A stretch of 64,000 nt of DNA from Eucalyptus grandis (Eukaryota > Streptophyta > Magnoliopsida > Myrtales > Myrtaceae): the NCBI RefSeq assembly GCF_016545825.1, contig NC_052620.1:4526001-4590000 (forward strand), written 5' to 3'. The position numbers and the translations under genes are program-made. Positions 1 to 11,021 of this stretch are shown here, piece after piece. Under the pieces are notes generated by a model. That model was not told where the DNA came from. It searched no databases and saw only the letters and a list, made by a program, of their open reading frames with translations. Each line of letters opens with the position of its first letter. Positions within the stretch are counted from its first letter, which is position 1.

Positions 1-20
1 GCCAAACAAATAGGCACTAA

Positions 21-628
21 GGGTGCACATGGCAACGCTTCTTGGCTGGGGAAGAGTTTCTTTTCAGAAATAGTTCTTTTCTATTTCTATTCCATGGAAT
101 AATTTCTGAGTAAAATAAGATGTTTGGTAACTACGCAAAATTTCTACTCTAGAAATAGAAAAAGAATAGAAATGTGTTTGGTATGAAACAATTTATTTTT
201 GTATTTATTTGTTTTTTATTCTTGCTCATGGATCGCCGACGGCCGTCGCCGCCCGCCGCCGCCTTGCCGCCGCCGTACGATCGTCCACTGCTGACCGCGA
301 TCGCACAGCCCATCGGCTGCGATTAGCGTTGACGGTTAGCAGCCGGCGGTGGTGGCGGTGGCTCGGCGGTTGGAGGTGGCTGCGGCAAGAGAGAGGAACA
401 AAAGAAAAATAAAAAAGAAAATTGATTTATTTCTAAAAATTGTTCCTAGGAACAAGAAGCTACTTTTTTTTGTTTCTTGTTTTCGTTCCAAATCTATTCC
501 GGCTACTTTTCTATTCCGGGGAATAGAAAAAGAAGTTGACGTTACCAAACTGATTTCTGTTCTTTTTTTTTTATTCCGGGGAACAAAAGAACAGAAATTG
601 AGGAATAGAAATGTTACCATGCAGGCTC
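21..628. mobile_element. Non-autonomous PIF/Harbinger-like TIR element
   Basis: The ends are imperfect inverted repeats: GGGTGCACATGG on the left and, reverse-complemented, GAGCCTGCATGG on the right. Each end is directly flanked by TAA (18-20 and 629-631), the kind of 3-bp duplication made by PIF/Harbinger elements. The interior has AT-rich arms carrying repeated ATTCCGGGGAA and AGAAATAG motifs around a GC-rich core at about 225-400. Short open frames in it have no recognisable domain, so I treat it as non-coding. The superfamily rests on the TSD and the terminal style. A 5-bp CTAAG duplication is an alternative reading. Confidence 0.5.
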
Positions 629-1133
629 TAAGTTGGTGGCAGCGTGATGTCATGCTAGAACAGAGGTATCGTTGAAGTCGGCGTGATGGCAGGACGACCA
701 AGCCGCGTTGTGGAGTAGGAGATATCGAAGATGTGTGAGAATCTTCAATAGGAATGATGTCACACCCCAAAACCATCAAGAAAAGGGGATGACACGGCCG
801 TCCTTCCACTCAACGGATGCAGCCTCAAAGCTCCCAAAATCCAACTCTTAAAAGTCCCCACATCCATATCGCTCTTGTATCTACTCATCATTAGTCGAGG
901 AACCTGAAAAAGATTGGAAAAATAGAGGGGTGAGCAACCACGGCTCAGTGAGTAGTGCATCTCTTCTAAGCGGATCGAGCACCCACTATGCATACTTACA
1001 AAACCAAATTACAACTCTTTTAACTCAAATCTATAATATAACAAACATACAGTAAAAGGAATAAGTTACATACGCTTCAACATAGCTATATTTATAACAA
1101 AAATAATCATTTCATAATAACATCGAAATAAAC

Positions 1134-1540
1134 ATCAATGGTCTAATCCATTGATCAATCTCATTAATTCACACGCCAATGGTCCATTCCATTGGTTAAT
1201 CTCATATCACACCAAATCCAGAAATTTAACAAACCTTCAAGGCCAAAATATAACCTTTCTTACTTTAACACAATATGTTCAAAGCAAAAATATTCAAGAT
1301 AATAATAGACAAATGCCAATGGTCTAACCCATTGGTCAATCTCATAAAACATGTATCAATGGTCTATTCCATTGATTAATCTCATCAAACCACACATCGA
1401 TAATCTAATGAAATTACACGTCGATGCTCCATTCCAACGACTAATCTCAAATTACACGTCGATGGTCCATTCCATCGACCCAATTCATATCACATGTCAA
1501 TGGTCCACTCCATTGACCAATCCATTGCTCAATATCAAAC
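1134..1540 (+). repeat. Degenerate repeats that are themselves imperfect palindromes
   Basis: About eight copies of a motif of the form CAATGGTCNATTCCATTG, separated by AATCTCAT-like spacers, lie inside the solo LTR. Each copy pairs CAATGG with CCATTG and could form a small hairpin. Two copies carry the compensating pair CGATGG/CCATCG, so both arms changed together. Confidence 0.65.
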
Positions 1541-2844
1541 CATGGTCACGATACAACGCTTGGTGACGAGGCGACCAAGATTCCCCCTTGGCAAGGTCTC
1601 CACCTATTATTAGCTGGTGGCTTGGCCCACAAGGATATCCTAGAATAGTATGTGCATACCCACAAGCCCCTCGCTGGGCTCACAGCGATATTGAGCATCC
1701 ACATCAATCCAGAACCACACCATCCATAATCCTCAAACCAAATCATAAAACATTTCATATATCATGAAAAGATTTCGCAACTCAACTTATCTGCCAGAAA
1801 TACTTTTCATAAAACGGTCTCAAATAATTTCAAGACCCGTCTCATAAATCAATTTCAAATCAAATACATTTCAAAAAGCTTATTTCAAATCAATATCTAT
1901 ATAACCTTCCATTAATCATCTCAAAGTCGAGTTTTTCGTAAAATGATTTCACAAACCCAAAACATGTAATATTTCTTAACTTCGTTCATCAAACAGAATA
2001 TATATTCATAGAAAGTTCTCACACTATTTTCAAATATCAAAACTTAGTAAATGCCTGATCCAACTTTTATGCAATAAACATGCTTATTCATAACTCATAA
2101 AATATCAAATCTTTATCATTTTGAAGACATGAGCTTATAAATTCTTAGAAGAGATAGCACCACTCACCTGGAAAAGTCGAAAATCAACTACGACGCTCAC
2201 TCGAACCAACGCGCTCGGATCCCTAACAATTAACGGAAAACAATATCAAAAGGCCAAGTAAAAAGGATATTTGCATAACGACTCGTTTATACTAGGCCTA
2301 TTTGTCGATAAAACAACACCTATGCGCCACGAAAGCTTGCATTTATCGAAAACCCATCGATTTCTCGCTAGGCACAGCCCATGCGCCAACTTTGTCGCGC
2401 CATAACTTCCTCCACAAAATTCCGTTTCAAGCCGTCTTACAGTCTTTAGAAAACTCTCTTAACGTACAACAACAACCCCAACTCAGCCACCCCAAAACAG
2501 TACCGAAAACAACAAAAAAAACAAGCTTGAAGATACTGCTCGCTATAGTACCAGAATGTGCCCCCAACTTCAAAATTCCGTTTCGGACAAACCACAAGCT
2601 CAAATCACGATCCGTAAGATGCTATAGCTTCACAACATCCCAAAGTATCATTTCTACAAAAATATGCAGCTCAAAGACCCAAAATCATACTTTGCCGCTC
2701 GATTTTCTCAAAATTCCGAATTTCAAGCCCAAAATTACTCCGATTGAACGAAGGGGGAGCATGAGTGCTTACCGAGCGTTGCGTTACATAGTTAACGTGG
2801 CTTGGAAAGGCTCCCATGATGAGATCGCACGAAGCCCCTCTTTT

Positions 2845-3036
2845 TCTTTTCTCTTCTTCTTCTTCTTCTTCTTCTTCTTCTTCTTTTCTTTCTTTTTCTC
2901 TTTGCCGTCTCTCTCTCTCTCCCCTTCTTTCCTTCTCTCTTTTCCTTTTATCTCCTCCTTTTTCTTTTCTTTTTCCTTTTTTCTTTCTTTCTTTCTTTTC
3001 TTCCTCTCTCTCTCTCTCTCTCTCTCTTCTCTTTAC
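2845..3036 (+). repeat. Pyrimidine-rich microsatellite tract
   Basis: An almost pure C/T stretch on the plus strand includes a TTC run (about 2852-2885) and a TC run (about 3007-3028). It lies near the 3' end of the solo LTR. The reversed family member carries the corresponding purine tract at about 27345-27510. Confidence 0.85.
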
Positions 3037-3126
3037 CCTCTCTCGAAAACTCTTAGATTCCTCTCTCTACTAAAACTTCTACCTTTTTCTTTTTCTTTTT
3101 GACTGGGTCAAAACCCATATTTTACA

Positions 3127-3547
3127 AATGTAGCAAAGCGGAAACTTCCCTAAATCACAATTTGTAAAGATGATAGTCAAGTCTCTAGAGGGAAACCCCC
3201 ACGACGGGTCTTATGTCGGAAAAAGTCTTTAATAATGTTCAAACCAATCCAGTCAAGTCCTTAGTTGCTAACCAATGCTTGAATCGTTCCAAATCTTAGC
3301 TTCGCACCTTCACCGAGATAAATCTAGCAATTCACAGTCATCAAGCATAAGCAAAACATGAATTCCCATTTGCTATAACACAACATAATTGCGAATTAAG
3401 GAGGAGGTGGAGGTGATATCTCATGCGAGAATGGAGGTTTCGATGAAGCCCACAAAAGGTGCCTGGAGGACTATGCTCTCACTTAGTTTATCTTTAGATT
3501 ATGAGATGCTTAAAGATAATTTTTCCTAAGCACCCAATCAAGAAACA
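3127..3547 (+). other. Duplicated upstream region of a lectin receptor kinase unit (unit A)
   Basis: This stretch matches the region upstream of the intact receptor kinase at about 49860-50280. Shared blocks include CTTATGTCGGAAAA, the 'GCTAACCAA.GCTTGAATC' block, the AAATTCCCATTT..ACA block and CTAAGCA.CC.ATC. It continues after the TIR element at 4803-4847 (AGATTGAA). It is the promoter side of a receptor kinase copy whose coding body is missing here. Confidence 0.7.
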
Positions 3548-3771
3548 GGGAAAATTGTCCAAAAAGTCTTAAACCTATTGCAGTTTTGTCAATTCAGTTC
3601 TAAACCTTTTAACTTTACCAATTGAGTCATAAACCTTTTTACTTCTTGCCAATTTAGTCTATCCGGCCAATTTTGGCCGGAAAATGCTTATGTGGACGCC
3701 GCTGGTGCCATGTAGGACTAGGCGCTGATGTTGAAAATTTTTAATAATATTTTAATATTTTAAAATTTTTT

Positions 3772-3803
<32 letters not shown>

Positions 3804-4800
3804 CCTTTTTTTTTTTCTTTCTTTTTTGGCTTTTTCCGGTGGCTGGCCATCGACCACGGACGACGGCCGCCCTCGCCTTGGCGAGGGCCGACCTCGCCGG
3901 ATCTCGGGAGGAGCCCTCGCCGAGGGTCGCCCTGCCCAAGCGGCGTCGGCCTCGCCCGGCCGGGCGGGCGACGGTTGGCCACCGCCACGGGCCGACGCCG
4001 GTCGGCCGGGGCGAGGGCGGGCCTCACCGAGATTTGGTGCGGGCGAGGCCGACACTGGGCTGGGCAAGGGTGAGCCTTGGCGAGGGCTCCCTCTCTAGAT
4101 CCGGCGAGGCCGGCCCTCGCCCCCGGCTTGCCGGCGTCGGCTTATGGCCTATGGCCAGCCATTGCCCGCCCGGCCAAGGGCTAGGGCGACCCCGGCGAGG
4201 GCTCCCTCACTAGATCCGGGCGAGGCCGGCCCTTGCCGAGGCTCGCCCTCGCCCAAGCGAGCGCCGCCCTTGGCCGACCGGGCGTCGCCTGGCCACCACG
4301 AGGCTGATGCTTGCTTGGGCGAGGTCGACCCTCGGGGAGGGCTCCCCTCGCCAGATCTGGCAAGGTCGGCTCTCGCCGGGGCCAGGGCGCCCTCGCTAGG
4401 GGTCGCCATCATCCGGCCGGGCCTCGCCGTGGCGGGAGAAGCCGCCCGGCCGTCGCTTTGTGGCCGGTGGTCGGCCGTCGCCTATGGCCTGTGGCCGGCC
4501 ACGAAAAAAGCCAAAAGAAAATAAAAAAGAGAGGAAAAAACAGAAAATAAAAAAAAAAAATTCAATTTTTTTTTTAAATATTAAAATATTATTAAAAATT
4601 GTCCACGTCGGCGCCAGCGATCCTGAGGGCACTCTTTGGCGTCCACATCAGCATTTTCCGACCAAAATTGGCCGGATGGACTAAATCAGCAAGAAGTGTA
4701 AAGGTTTAGGACTCAATTGGCAAAGTTAAAAGGTTTAGGACCGAATTGGCAAAACTTTGGCAAAACTGCAATAGGTTTAGGACTTTTAGACAATTTTCCC
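3548..4800. mobile_element. Long-TIR Mutator-like non-autonomous element with GC-rich core
   Basis: The left end starts GGGAAAATTGTCCAAAAAG and the reverse complement of the right end starts GGGAAAATTGTCTAAAAG. The two arms stay similar for about 200 bp through the block reading CCTAAACCTATTGCA. AAGAAACA flanks both sides (3540-3547 and 4803-4810). The intact locus near 50230 reads straight through the corresponding site, which confirms an insertion. Between the arms lie a poly-T tract (about 3771-3830) and a very GC-rich segment (3835-4500). No transposase domain is visible. Open frames in the GC-rich core are composition artefacts. Confidence 0.75.
4065..4375 (+). repeat. GC-rich minisatellite inside the long-TIR element
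   Basis: The motif GCGAGGGCTCCCTC followed by TAGATCCGG.CGAGGCCGGC recurs at about 4079-4125, 4195-4235 and, more diverged, 4335-4375. It gives open frames on both strands with biased Gly/Ala/Arg/Pro composition and no domain. Confidence 0.6.
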
Positions 4801-4847
4801 ATAAGAAACACAACAATCAAACCTTAGATTGAAACCACCCACTATGG

Positions 4848-5040
4848 TGGCGTCGCTGGCCGGGCCTTCTCCCCCTCACGAAGGGAGAGGTTCGAATCCC
4901 TAGTGCGTCGCTTGGTGACTTAACCGCGGGCGTGAGTGTGGTGGCCAGTTTGTGTCAGCCCCAGGTTCTACCCGCCGGCTGTCGGCTTTCGGGATTTCCT
5001 GGCGTGAGTGTGGTGGCCAGCTTCTGTTTTTTGAATTGCA
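4848..5040 (+). mobile_element. tRNA-derived SINE
   Basis: A box-A-like TGGCGTCGCTGG (4848-4859) is followed about 30 nt later by a clean box B, GGTTCGAATCC (4889-4899). This is the internal RNA polymerase III promoter layout of tRNA-derived SINEs. The tail is non-tRNA and contains GTGAGTGTGGTGGCCAG twice, at about 4932 and 5004, and ends near CTTCTGTTTTTTG. No acceptor-stem pairing of a functional tRNA is seen. It sits between two segments that are homologous to sequences on opposite sides of the intact receptor kinase, so it may mark a deletion junction. Confidence 0.55.
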
Positions 5041-5566
5041 GCAAATTCTTTAGGGGTTTATTTCATGGAACGGGGAAGCGACACTATCCAATGATTGCGT
5101 GAACTTTTGGGAGATAACAGTTTGCACGGGAGATGGGTGGTCCTGCGAGTGATTTTTATTTCAGTTTTGTCAGTGCGCTTTCTTCCGTTCCAATTGAATC
5201 GCCTATTTCGTACTGCGATTCTACTCACTCACTGTCGTCAACATCAGCACCATCTGAGTGTTTACAAGTGCCCGTCATACTGCAAGGAATGCTTTGATAG
5301 CGAACACCTGTTCACCTGAAACCCAGTTGCCATAAACAATCTGTGACCGACAACAAGCCTGGGGACAGGTTGTCCATTACATTCAGGATTGACTCGCCAA
5401 TGGCCTCAGGGCTTGCTTCAATCTCCGTCACAACTCGTCCGGTGCCATGTTCAAAGGCACCACGTGTTTTCAAACTCAAAACAGACTGAACGCCCCAACC
5501 TGCGGGGCAGGGAACTAGCAATGAGTCTGGCTGTTTTCTTTATTTCTTTCTAACACAATTTATTCT
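5041..5566 (+). other. Duplicated downstream flank of a lectin receptor kinase unit (unit A)
   Basis: This matches the flank downstream of the intact kinase at about 53695-53742 and 54429-54857. It shares TTATTTCATGGAA, AGAGATGGGTGGT/AGT, the CTGCG.TTCTACTC block, GTTCAAAGGCACCA and CGGGGCAGGG. In the intact unit a TIR element (53743-54428) interrupts the same sequence; here it is uninterrupted. This copy therefore shows the pre-insertion state of that site. Confidence 0.7.
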
Positions 5567-5569
5567 AAG

Positions 5570-6420
5570 GAATCCAACGAAGCGGAAACTTCCCTAAATC
5601 AGAATTTGAGAAAATGAGAGTCAAGTCCTAGAATGAAGATGCTCTGCTATTGGAACAATATAAGATCTATAGACCCAGGAGAACTCCCGATGTTTTTTAT
5701 GTCGGAAAATTAGGGAATGCGTAACTTAGCTTTGACACATTCGTGGACTTGCAACAGTGAATGTGCAAGTGATGAGAAACATGAAATTATTTCGAATTTT
5801 GGACTTGCGAAGCTATTGAACGCAGAACAAACCAGAACTTTTGCCAGAATTTGTGGGACGAGAGGTTATGTGGCGCCTGAGTGGCACCGGAACCGGCCCG
5901 TGATGGTGAAAGCAGAATTTTTACAGCTTGGGGATCGTGCTGTTTAAAATCATCTGTTACCAGGGAAGGTGGATCGGAACTTTCGGGAGAGCAAATCCAT
6001 CTTGGAAGACTGGGTTTGTGAATGCTTTCTGTTGAATACTCAACAGGCTGATGTACATAATGCTGGGGAATCAAGAACTCCTACCCGAGAGTCCTCTGTT
6101 TTGAGCAAAATATGTACACATATTTTTCCTTTAAAATAAGTACACATGATCTTCATTTTTGTGTATTGCCTTGATTTAGCTATGACCGTCGGTCACTTTC
6201 CCATGCTATACGGAGAAACTATGCGACATTCCTGCTATAAATTATAGATAGAATGAAACCGACAACAACGGTGATGAACGAGGGTTATCGTCTCAAAGTG
6301 CATACTTCATTCAACTATCGTGCCATTCTCTTCAATCTTCACAATATATATCTTTGGACTTCAGAACATATGTTTGCTTCTGCCATGATTTCTTCTTGGC
6401 CGAGGCTCGTGAGATTCAGA
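5570..6420 (+). pseudogene. Truncated lectin receptor-like kinase pseudogene (unit B)
   Basis: A second upstream-type block (5574-5715, repeating the GAAGCGGAAACTTCCCTAAAT sequence of 3136) runs directly into the 3' end of a kinase domain. From about 5778 the translation contains the DFG region (with an S-N-F-G variant), GLAKLLN, the activation segment, and RGYVAPEWHRN at about 5860-5895. The frame is then broken near 5925-5945, and a run corresponding to the kinase C-lobe is deleted before TTGGAAGA.TGGGTTTGTGAATGC. Past 6030 it matches the 3' end and downstream flank of the intact gene up to about 53170. All of the lectin, PAN, membrane and N-lobe coding sequence is missing, so it cannot encode a kinase. 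Confidence 0.85.
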
Positions 6421-6549
6421 TAGGCTGATTGCCTCTGTGCTGACTGTACTAATTATGTCATCAAAGCTTGTTTAGGAACCAATATGACAAACTCCGAACG
6501 GGTGTTTAAACGTGGTCCATTTGTTCAAACATCAAAACTTATTGTTTAT

Positions 6550-6856
6550 TGAAGATATCACCACCTATCTCTCATGACTCTTCGTGTTTTGGTTGAAAAG
6601 TTGTTCAGTTTCCAATGGAAGCCGTTTCGACACACATATTAAAGTATCTTTATTACTATTTATTTAGACATGTCTTTTCATATATCGAAGGTATGTCAAG
6701 AGTCTTGTTTTAAGCCTACATATAAACGAGTCTTGTAATCATTTCAAATAATGAAGAGTGAAAAGACTTTTCTGCAAGTAAAGTAGTGTATTCATCTCCT
6801 TTCTTAAAAGCTTCTCTTGTGAGAGTGTTTTTAGAGCTGTGCGACTCTGATATTCA
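6550..6856 (+). repeat. 5' LTR of the copia element
   Basis: It is 307 bp, with inverted ends TGAAGATATC and GATATTCA, and nearly identical to 12705-13011 apart from scattered substitutions. It is followed five bases later by the tRNA-Met-type primer binding site. Confidence 0.9.
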
Positions 6857-7156
6857 ATAATTAGTATCAGAGCAAGGTTATCTGGGACCAAGAACATGGT
6901 TGTCAAGGACTGTGAGTCATGTGGCACCCCTGGACACGGCCCCCGATCCGTTAGGGTCGCCACAGTGCGCTTACCTTTCACTTGTCCTAATGACATGTCA
7001 CTCTGATACCATTTGAATTGTAGTGGGTCCATAAATCTTGGGGGTTTGTATCATCTCAATTGGTCCCAGCGCAGTTCATATAACGAAAGCATACTCGACA
7101 TCTCCCTAACCCGTACTCAAACTAAATAATACAATACAATGCACACCAACTACACT

Positions 7157-7161
<5 letters not shown>

Positions 7162-7209
<48 letters not shown>
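7162..7209. repeat. (AT)n microsatellite
   Basis: An uninterrupted AT dinucleotide run of about 24 units lies inside the solo LTR. Confidence 0.95.
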
Positions 7210-7212
<3 letters not shown>

Positions 7213-8084
7213 GCTAATGTCAAATCACTTTTATTTACATACTTTGATGGACATCATGAGTCGGTACAACAAAATGCCAAGGCTTTAACTAAGCTCGGCT
7301 ATAACCCAAAAGAACCCGACTCTACATCAGACATGTACACCAATCCATCATCCAGTGTCGACCATCCAAAAAGTGTCAACCTCTACCAGTCACACGCTCC
7401 TATCACACCCAGCCCGATGCATCAACCGGTGGCGACGGCAGCATCCCCATCATCCTCCCATCTCGATGAATATGGACAGACAGGAACTCCTGGACTACGG
7501 GGCCATCAGGTAGGCCCACATCATACATAACCAAAATATGGACACGGATAAACACCAGACCATGAACACCAACGCAGGGGTGTTCCAAGCAATCGACCTC
7601 AACATCAGACGGTAAGCCATAAAATGCACCACGCATGACAGGTGACAGAGGCATCTCTCAATCTGAAATGTTAGTCCCCAAAAGGGGTGAGTACAACCAC
7701 TCAGTAGTAAAGATCCATCAAACTACATAATGCAACAGGCAAGACAACCACAATTTCACGTGACATGCACATACCATCCATGTGATCATGCTTGCATTTC
7801 CATGAGATTCAATCATTGAAGCAATTCATATTCCATGCCATATACACATGCATGCGCATGATTCATATCATCCATACCATCATGTATCTATCCTCATGAG
7901 ATCCATTCAATACCTCATGATCGCATTCTCAATGCCATATAGTACCAACTCAAATTCATAGACAATTATATCCCGTGCCATATGCACACACACATGCGCA
8001 TAATTCAATTTCCATTTTACTTTTCAAAAGGATCTCATTTTTCTTCCAGGGACCAGTGTTTGCATCCCTAATATATCGCTTGCA

Positions 8085-8215
8085 CCCAACCTGGCATCGC
8101 GAGGAACCTCCAGCACACACCTCTGGGCATTTCAACACTCCCGAGGACATCTGGCACACACACTCCAGGCATCTCGACACTCCCGGGGCATCGTTGGCTC
8201 ACACCTCCAATAGTA
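8085..8215 (+). repeat. About 42-bp minisatellite, three units
   Basis: Three diverged units share GGCATYTCRACACTCCCG followed by a CTGGCACACAC-like stretch and CTCC. They lie inside the solo LTR and are non-coding. Confidence 0.65.
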
Positions 8216-10266
8216 TTATCATCATCATAACATATGTATATCTCAATTTGGAAGGGAAGATACCATTTGATGCAATTATGCCAAAAGTTTCATGAAATTT
8301 ATAAAATCTCATAAATTTTGATGTCATATGAAATGCACAAATATCACCACATATGCAGTACAAATAACAACCCAAGATATCATATCTCATAAAGCAATTC
8401 ATTTGTTTTTGAAAATAGAACAATTTTCGGATAAAGCATAATGCACTTCTTTAATAAAAATTCTGGAAAAATTAGTAAACGATCTCAATAAATTCTGTAA
8501 ATTTAACATGATGTAAACAAGACATAGAGAAAGAGATTTCATTCAGAACACCATGTCAATAAAGTTTCACATCAATCACATAGGTCCATACATCACAGCA
8601 AAAGGATTTCCAACGCCACTTTTGCACAGTTTCGGAAATAATTTCGATGAAGTCCTTAAATGAACTCCGAAAATTCTGAGATTTTAATATGTTATAGTTG
8701 AGACATAGAGGTAAAAGTATCATGAATAAATAAAAGTCTAATTAATTCTGGATTAAAAGATATGATTATTGCAACTTTCCCTAACCCTCGGCTCAATCTC
8801 CAGATTTAATCCCTTTTAACGAAAAATTATTTCCCCAATAAATAATGGTACGTTTATTCTCAAATTTCAGTATTTTATTCCTCAAGATGCCTTATACAAC
8901 TCTTATCAAGGACACGAGATCAAATTCGGACTGGATAATTTCACAAAATTCACAGAACCGCAAGGGATCAACATATCAGTTTTCCAGATCTAGTATCTTT
9001 GAAGAAAAATGGTTTCACCATCCAATACTTTTCCGTTTCATCTCAAATTTTAGTATGTTAATCTTCAAGATTTTCTCTACAACTTTCATGAAGAAGCCGA
9101 AGTGAGATTCGAACTATAAAAATGCATACAGCTCACGAAATCACCAAAGGTCGGACTGTTTTTCCAGAAAACAGATTACTGGACTAAGGCACTACTCCCA
9201 TAACTTTGAAAATTCTCACCTCCACCACCTCCGAAATTCATCATACATCACACACAATCACAGCAAGCAAAGTGTAGATCAATGGACTCTACTTGCCTTA
9301 GATCCGACGAAATCAAGCAAGCAATGGCGACTCGGGGACTTCGAACACGGCACGGTCGACGGCGAAGCTAGGCGCACGCACGGTGAGGCTTGGTCCTCCT
9401 CTTCCCTCGCCGAAGCACCCACAAAATCTCTCTCTCCCTCGGCTTTCTCTCTTTCTCTCTTTCTCTTCCTCGCGTGACACTCCTCTGGCTCGGTTCAATC
9501 CCTCAAGCAATCCGCCCCCTCTCTCCTCTTTTTTCTTCTCTCACCCATGATTAGCAATCATTAGATTGCATGCAATGGTCACTTGGTTGCTCCCTCTTGC
9601 CACTTGTCATTTTTCTCATGCAAGATGATGGGCTTTCTTTGGGCCGCATTTGGGCCAACTTTGGTCGACCAAATGGGGAGAAATGGTGGGGGATTCAGTG
9701 GGGCTGTGGGCTGGTTTTTGGGCTGGTTTGGCCTTAAGAAAATCAACCCACTCTTTCTCCAATTTTTCCTATTTAATCCCCACTTATATAAATACCTAAT
9801 TACAATTTATATGGCCATAAAAATTTGTAACATAATTCAATAAAAATTCAACTTATAAGGTGCATGGCCAAGAATAAAATTTTCCTTATCAATTTGTCCC
9901 TTAGTACAATCCTTGGTCATTCATGGACATAGGATATATTTCCAACCAAATAATTGTCCATTAAAATACTCGGCCTTAATCTATTGTAATTTATTAGCCT
10001 AATGACCATAACATAGTCCAATGGCGCTTCCATCACCTAATCATGGTTCATGGTATATCCAGGAGTTGTCGTAAAATTTTAGGATGCCACAAGTCAAGTC
10101 TTCCAGAGCGTAGTTTGTGAAGACGGTGGACAAGGACCATTGTTCGTGCGCAGGCGGTCAAGGATAGAAATACGTCGAAGTTCTACCGATGTACAATTAA
10201 GGACCGTGATCGATTGGTCGAGGATCAAGGTTTCTTGGAGTAGTGCTAGGCATTATTTCAAGTCAG

Positions 10267-10911
10267 ATGACGGATATTTCAAATTCGATGAATGACATTG
10301 AGAAGCTCAACAACTCTAATTACAATAATTGAAGTGTCCGGATGCAGTTTTATTTACTAGGTCAGGATTTGTGGGATATTGTTGGCGGTAGCAACACCAC
10401 GGCACCCAGAGATGATGATGAACAGAGGAGATGGAAGATCAAAGTGGGTAAGGCTCTTTACGCTCTTGTTGTAACTATTGAAGATGATTTATTGCTGCAC
10501 ATTAAGAGTGTGCAGACTCCCAAGGAGGCGTGGGATAACTTGGCAGCGTTATTCGCAAAGTCGAATGATGCCAAGCTGCAAAGGCTGAAGAACGAGTTGC
10601 TGTCGATGTCACAACAAAATATGACGATGAGTTAGTATTTCTCCAAAGTTAAGTCTATTTGTGACGAAATTTCAAAGTTGGATCTCGCTAATGCCATCTT
10701 AGAAACAAGAATGAGAGGAATTATTATTCACGGGTTAAAGCCGGAGTATAACGGTATTATTACGGCTACTCGTGGATGGGCAACTCAACCGACGTTGACT
10801 GATCTGGAGAATATTCTGGCTAACCAAGAGACTTTAGATAGCCAAATGTCTAAGGTTTCAATTAAGGAAGAAGAAAGTGCTCTCTTGAGTGATAAAAGAG
10901 GGTTCAAGGGC
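10267..10911 (+). pseudogene. Copia gag (UBN2-type) pseudogene
   Basis: Reading from ATG at 10267, the translation begins with the MTDISNSMNDIEKLNN leader. After an in-frame stop near 10330 it continues with LGQDLWDIVGG, ALYALVVTIEDDLL, PKEAWDNLAALFAKSN and LKNELLSMSQ, all typical of copia capsid (UBN2/gag-polypeptide) regions. A second stop lies near 10632, after which the frame continues through GLKPEYNGIITATRGW to about 10911. The CCHC zinc knuckle that should follow is absent. Capsid protein of the retroelement would be its original role; the copy cannot make one intact. Confidence 0.8.
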
Positions 10912-11021
10912 TAGAGTCGAACTGGTGCTGAAAATAAAGATGACAAGTTCATCTAGTGAGCATCCAAGGTCGACAGAAGAACTTCGACCAAGTCAGGTTG
11001 AAGAACTTGAAGAGGAGGAGG

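Larger units (their letters stand above)
758..3126 (+). mobile_element. Solo LTR, TGTCACACCCC family, plus orientation
   Basis: The sequence runs from TGTCACACCCC to TTTACA with near-matching 5-bp flanks (AATGA at 753-757, AATGT at 3127-3131). It has no coding domain, PBS or PPT, so it is a solo LTR left by recombination between two LTRs. A second member of the same family lies reversed at 27286-32860 and aligns at both termini and at the GATCTC region near the pyrimidine tract. The insertion interrupts a duplicated upstream region of the lectin kinase, because sequence after 3127 matches sequence after 5574. The long open frames within it come from low-complexity pyrimidine sequence. Confidence 0.75.
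6920..10091 (-). mobile_element. 3.2-kb solo LTR inserted in the copia leader
   Basis: The segment starts TGTGGCACCCC and ends GATGCCACA. AGTCA directly flanks it on both sides (6915-6919 and 10092-10096). Read on the minus strand it begins TGTGGCATCCTAAAATTTTA, a common plant LTR start, so I place it in reverse orientation. It carries no coding domain, PBS or PPT. A dinucleotide AT run (about 7162-7209) and a 42-bp minisatellite (8085-8215) lie inside. Excising it and one TSD rejoins the copia PBS region with the copia gag leader. Confidence 0.75.

Noticed and set aside
2302..3102. 266-codon plus-strand open frame
   Set aside because: Its second half is translated pyrimidine microsatellite and the first half is solo-LTR sequence with no domain; the reversed LTR copy does not keep the frame.
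3741..4524. Several overlapping open frames on both strands
   Set aside because: They arise from the GC-rich minisatellite in the TIR element; biased composition, no domain, all frames open at once.
4889..4899. Possible tRNA gene from the GGTTCGAATCC motif
   Set aside because: No acceptor or anticodon stem can be formed around it; SINE is the better reading.
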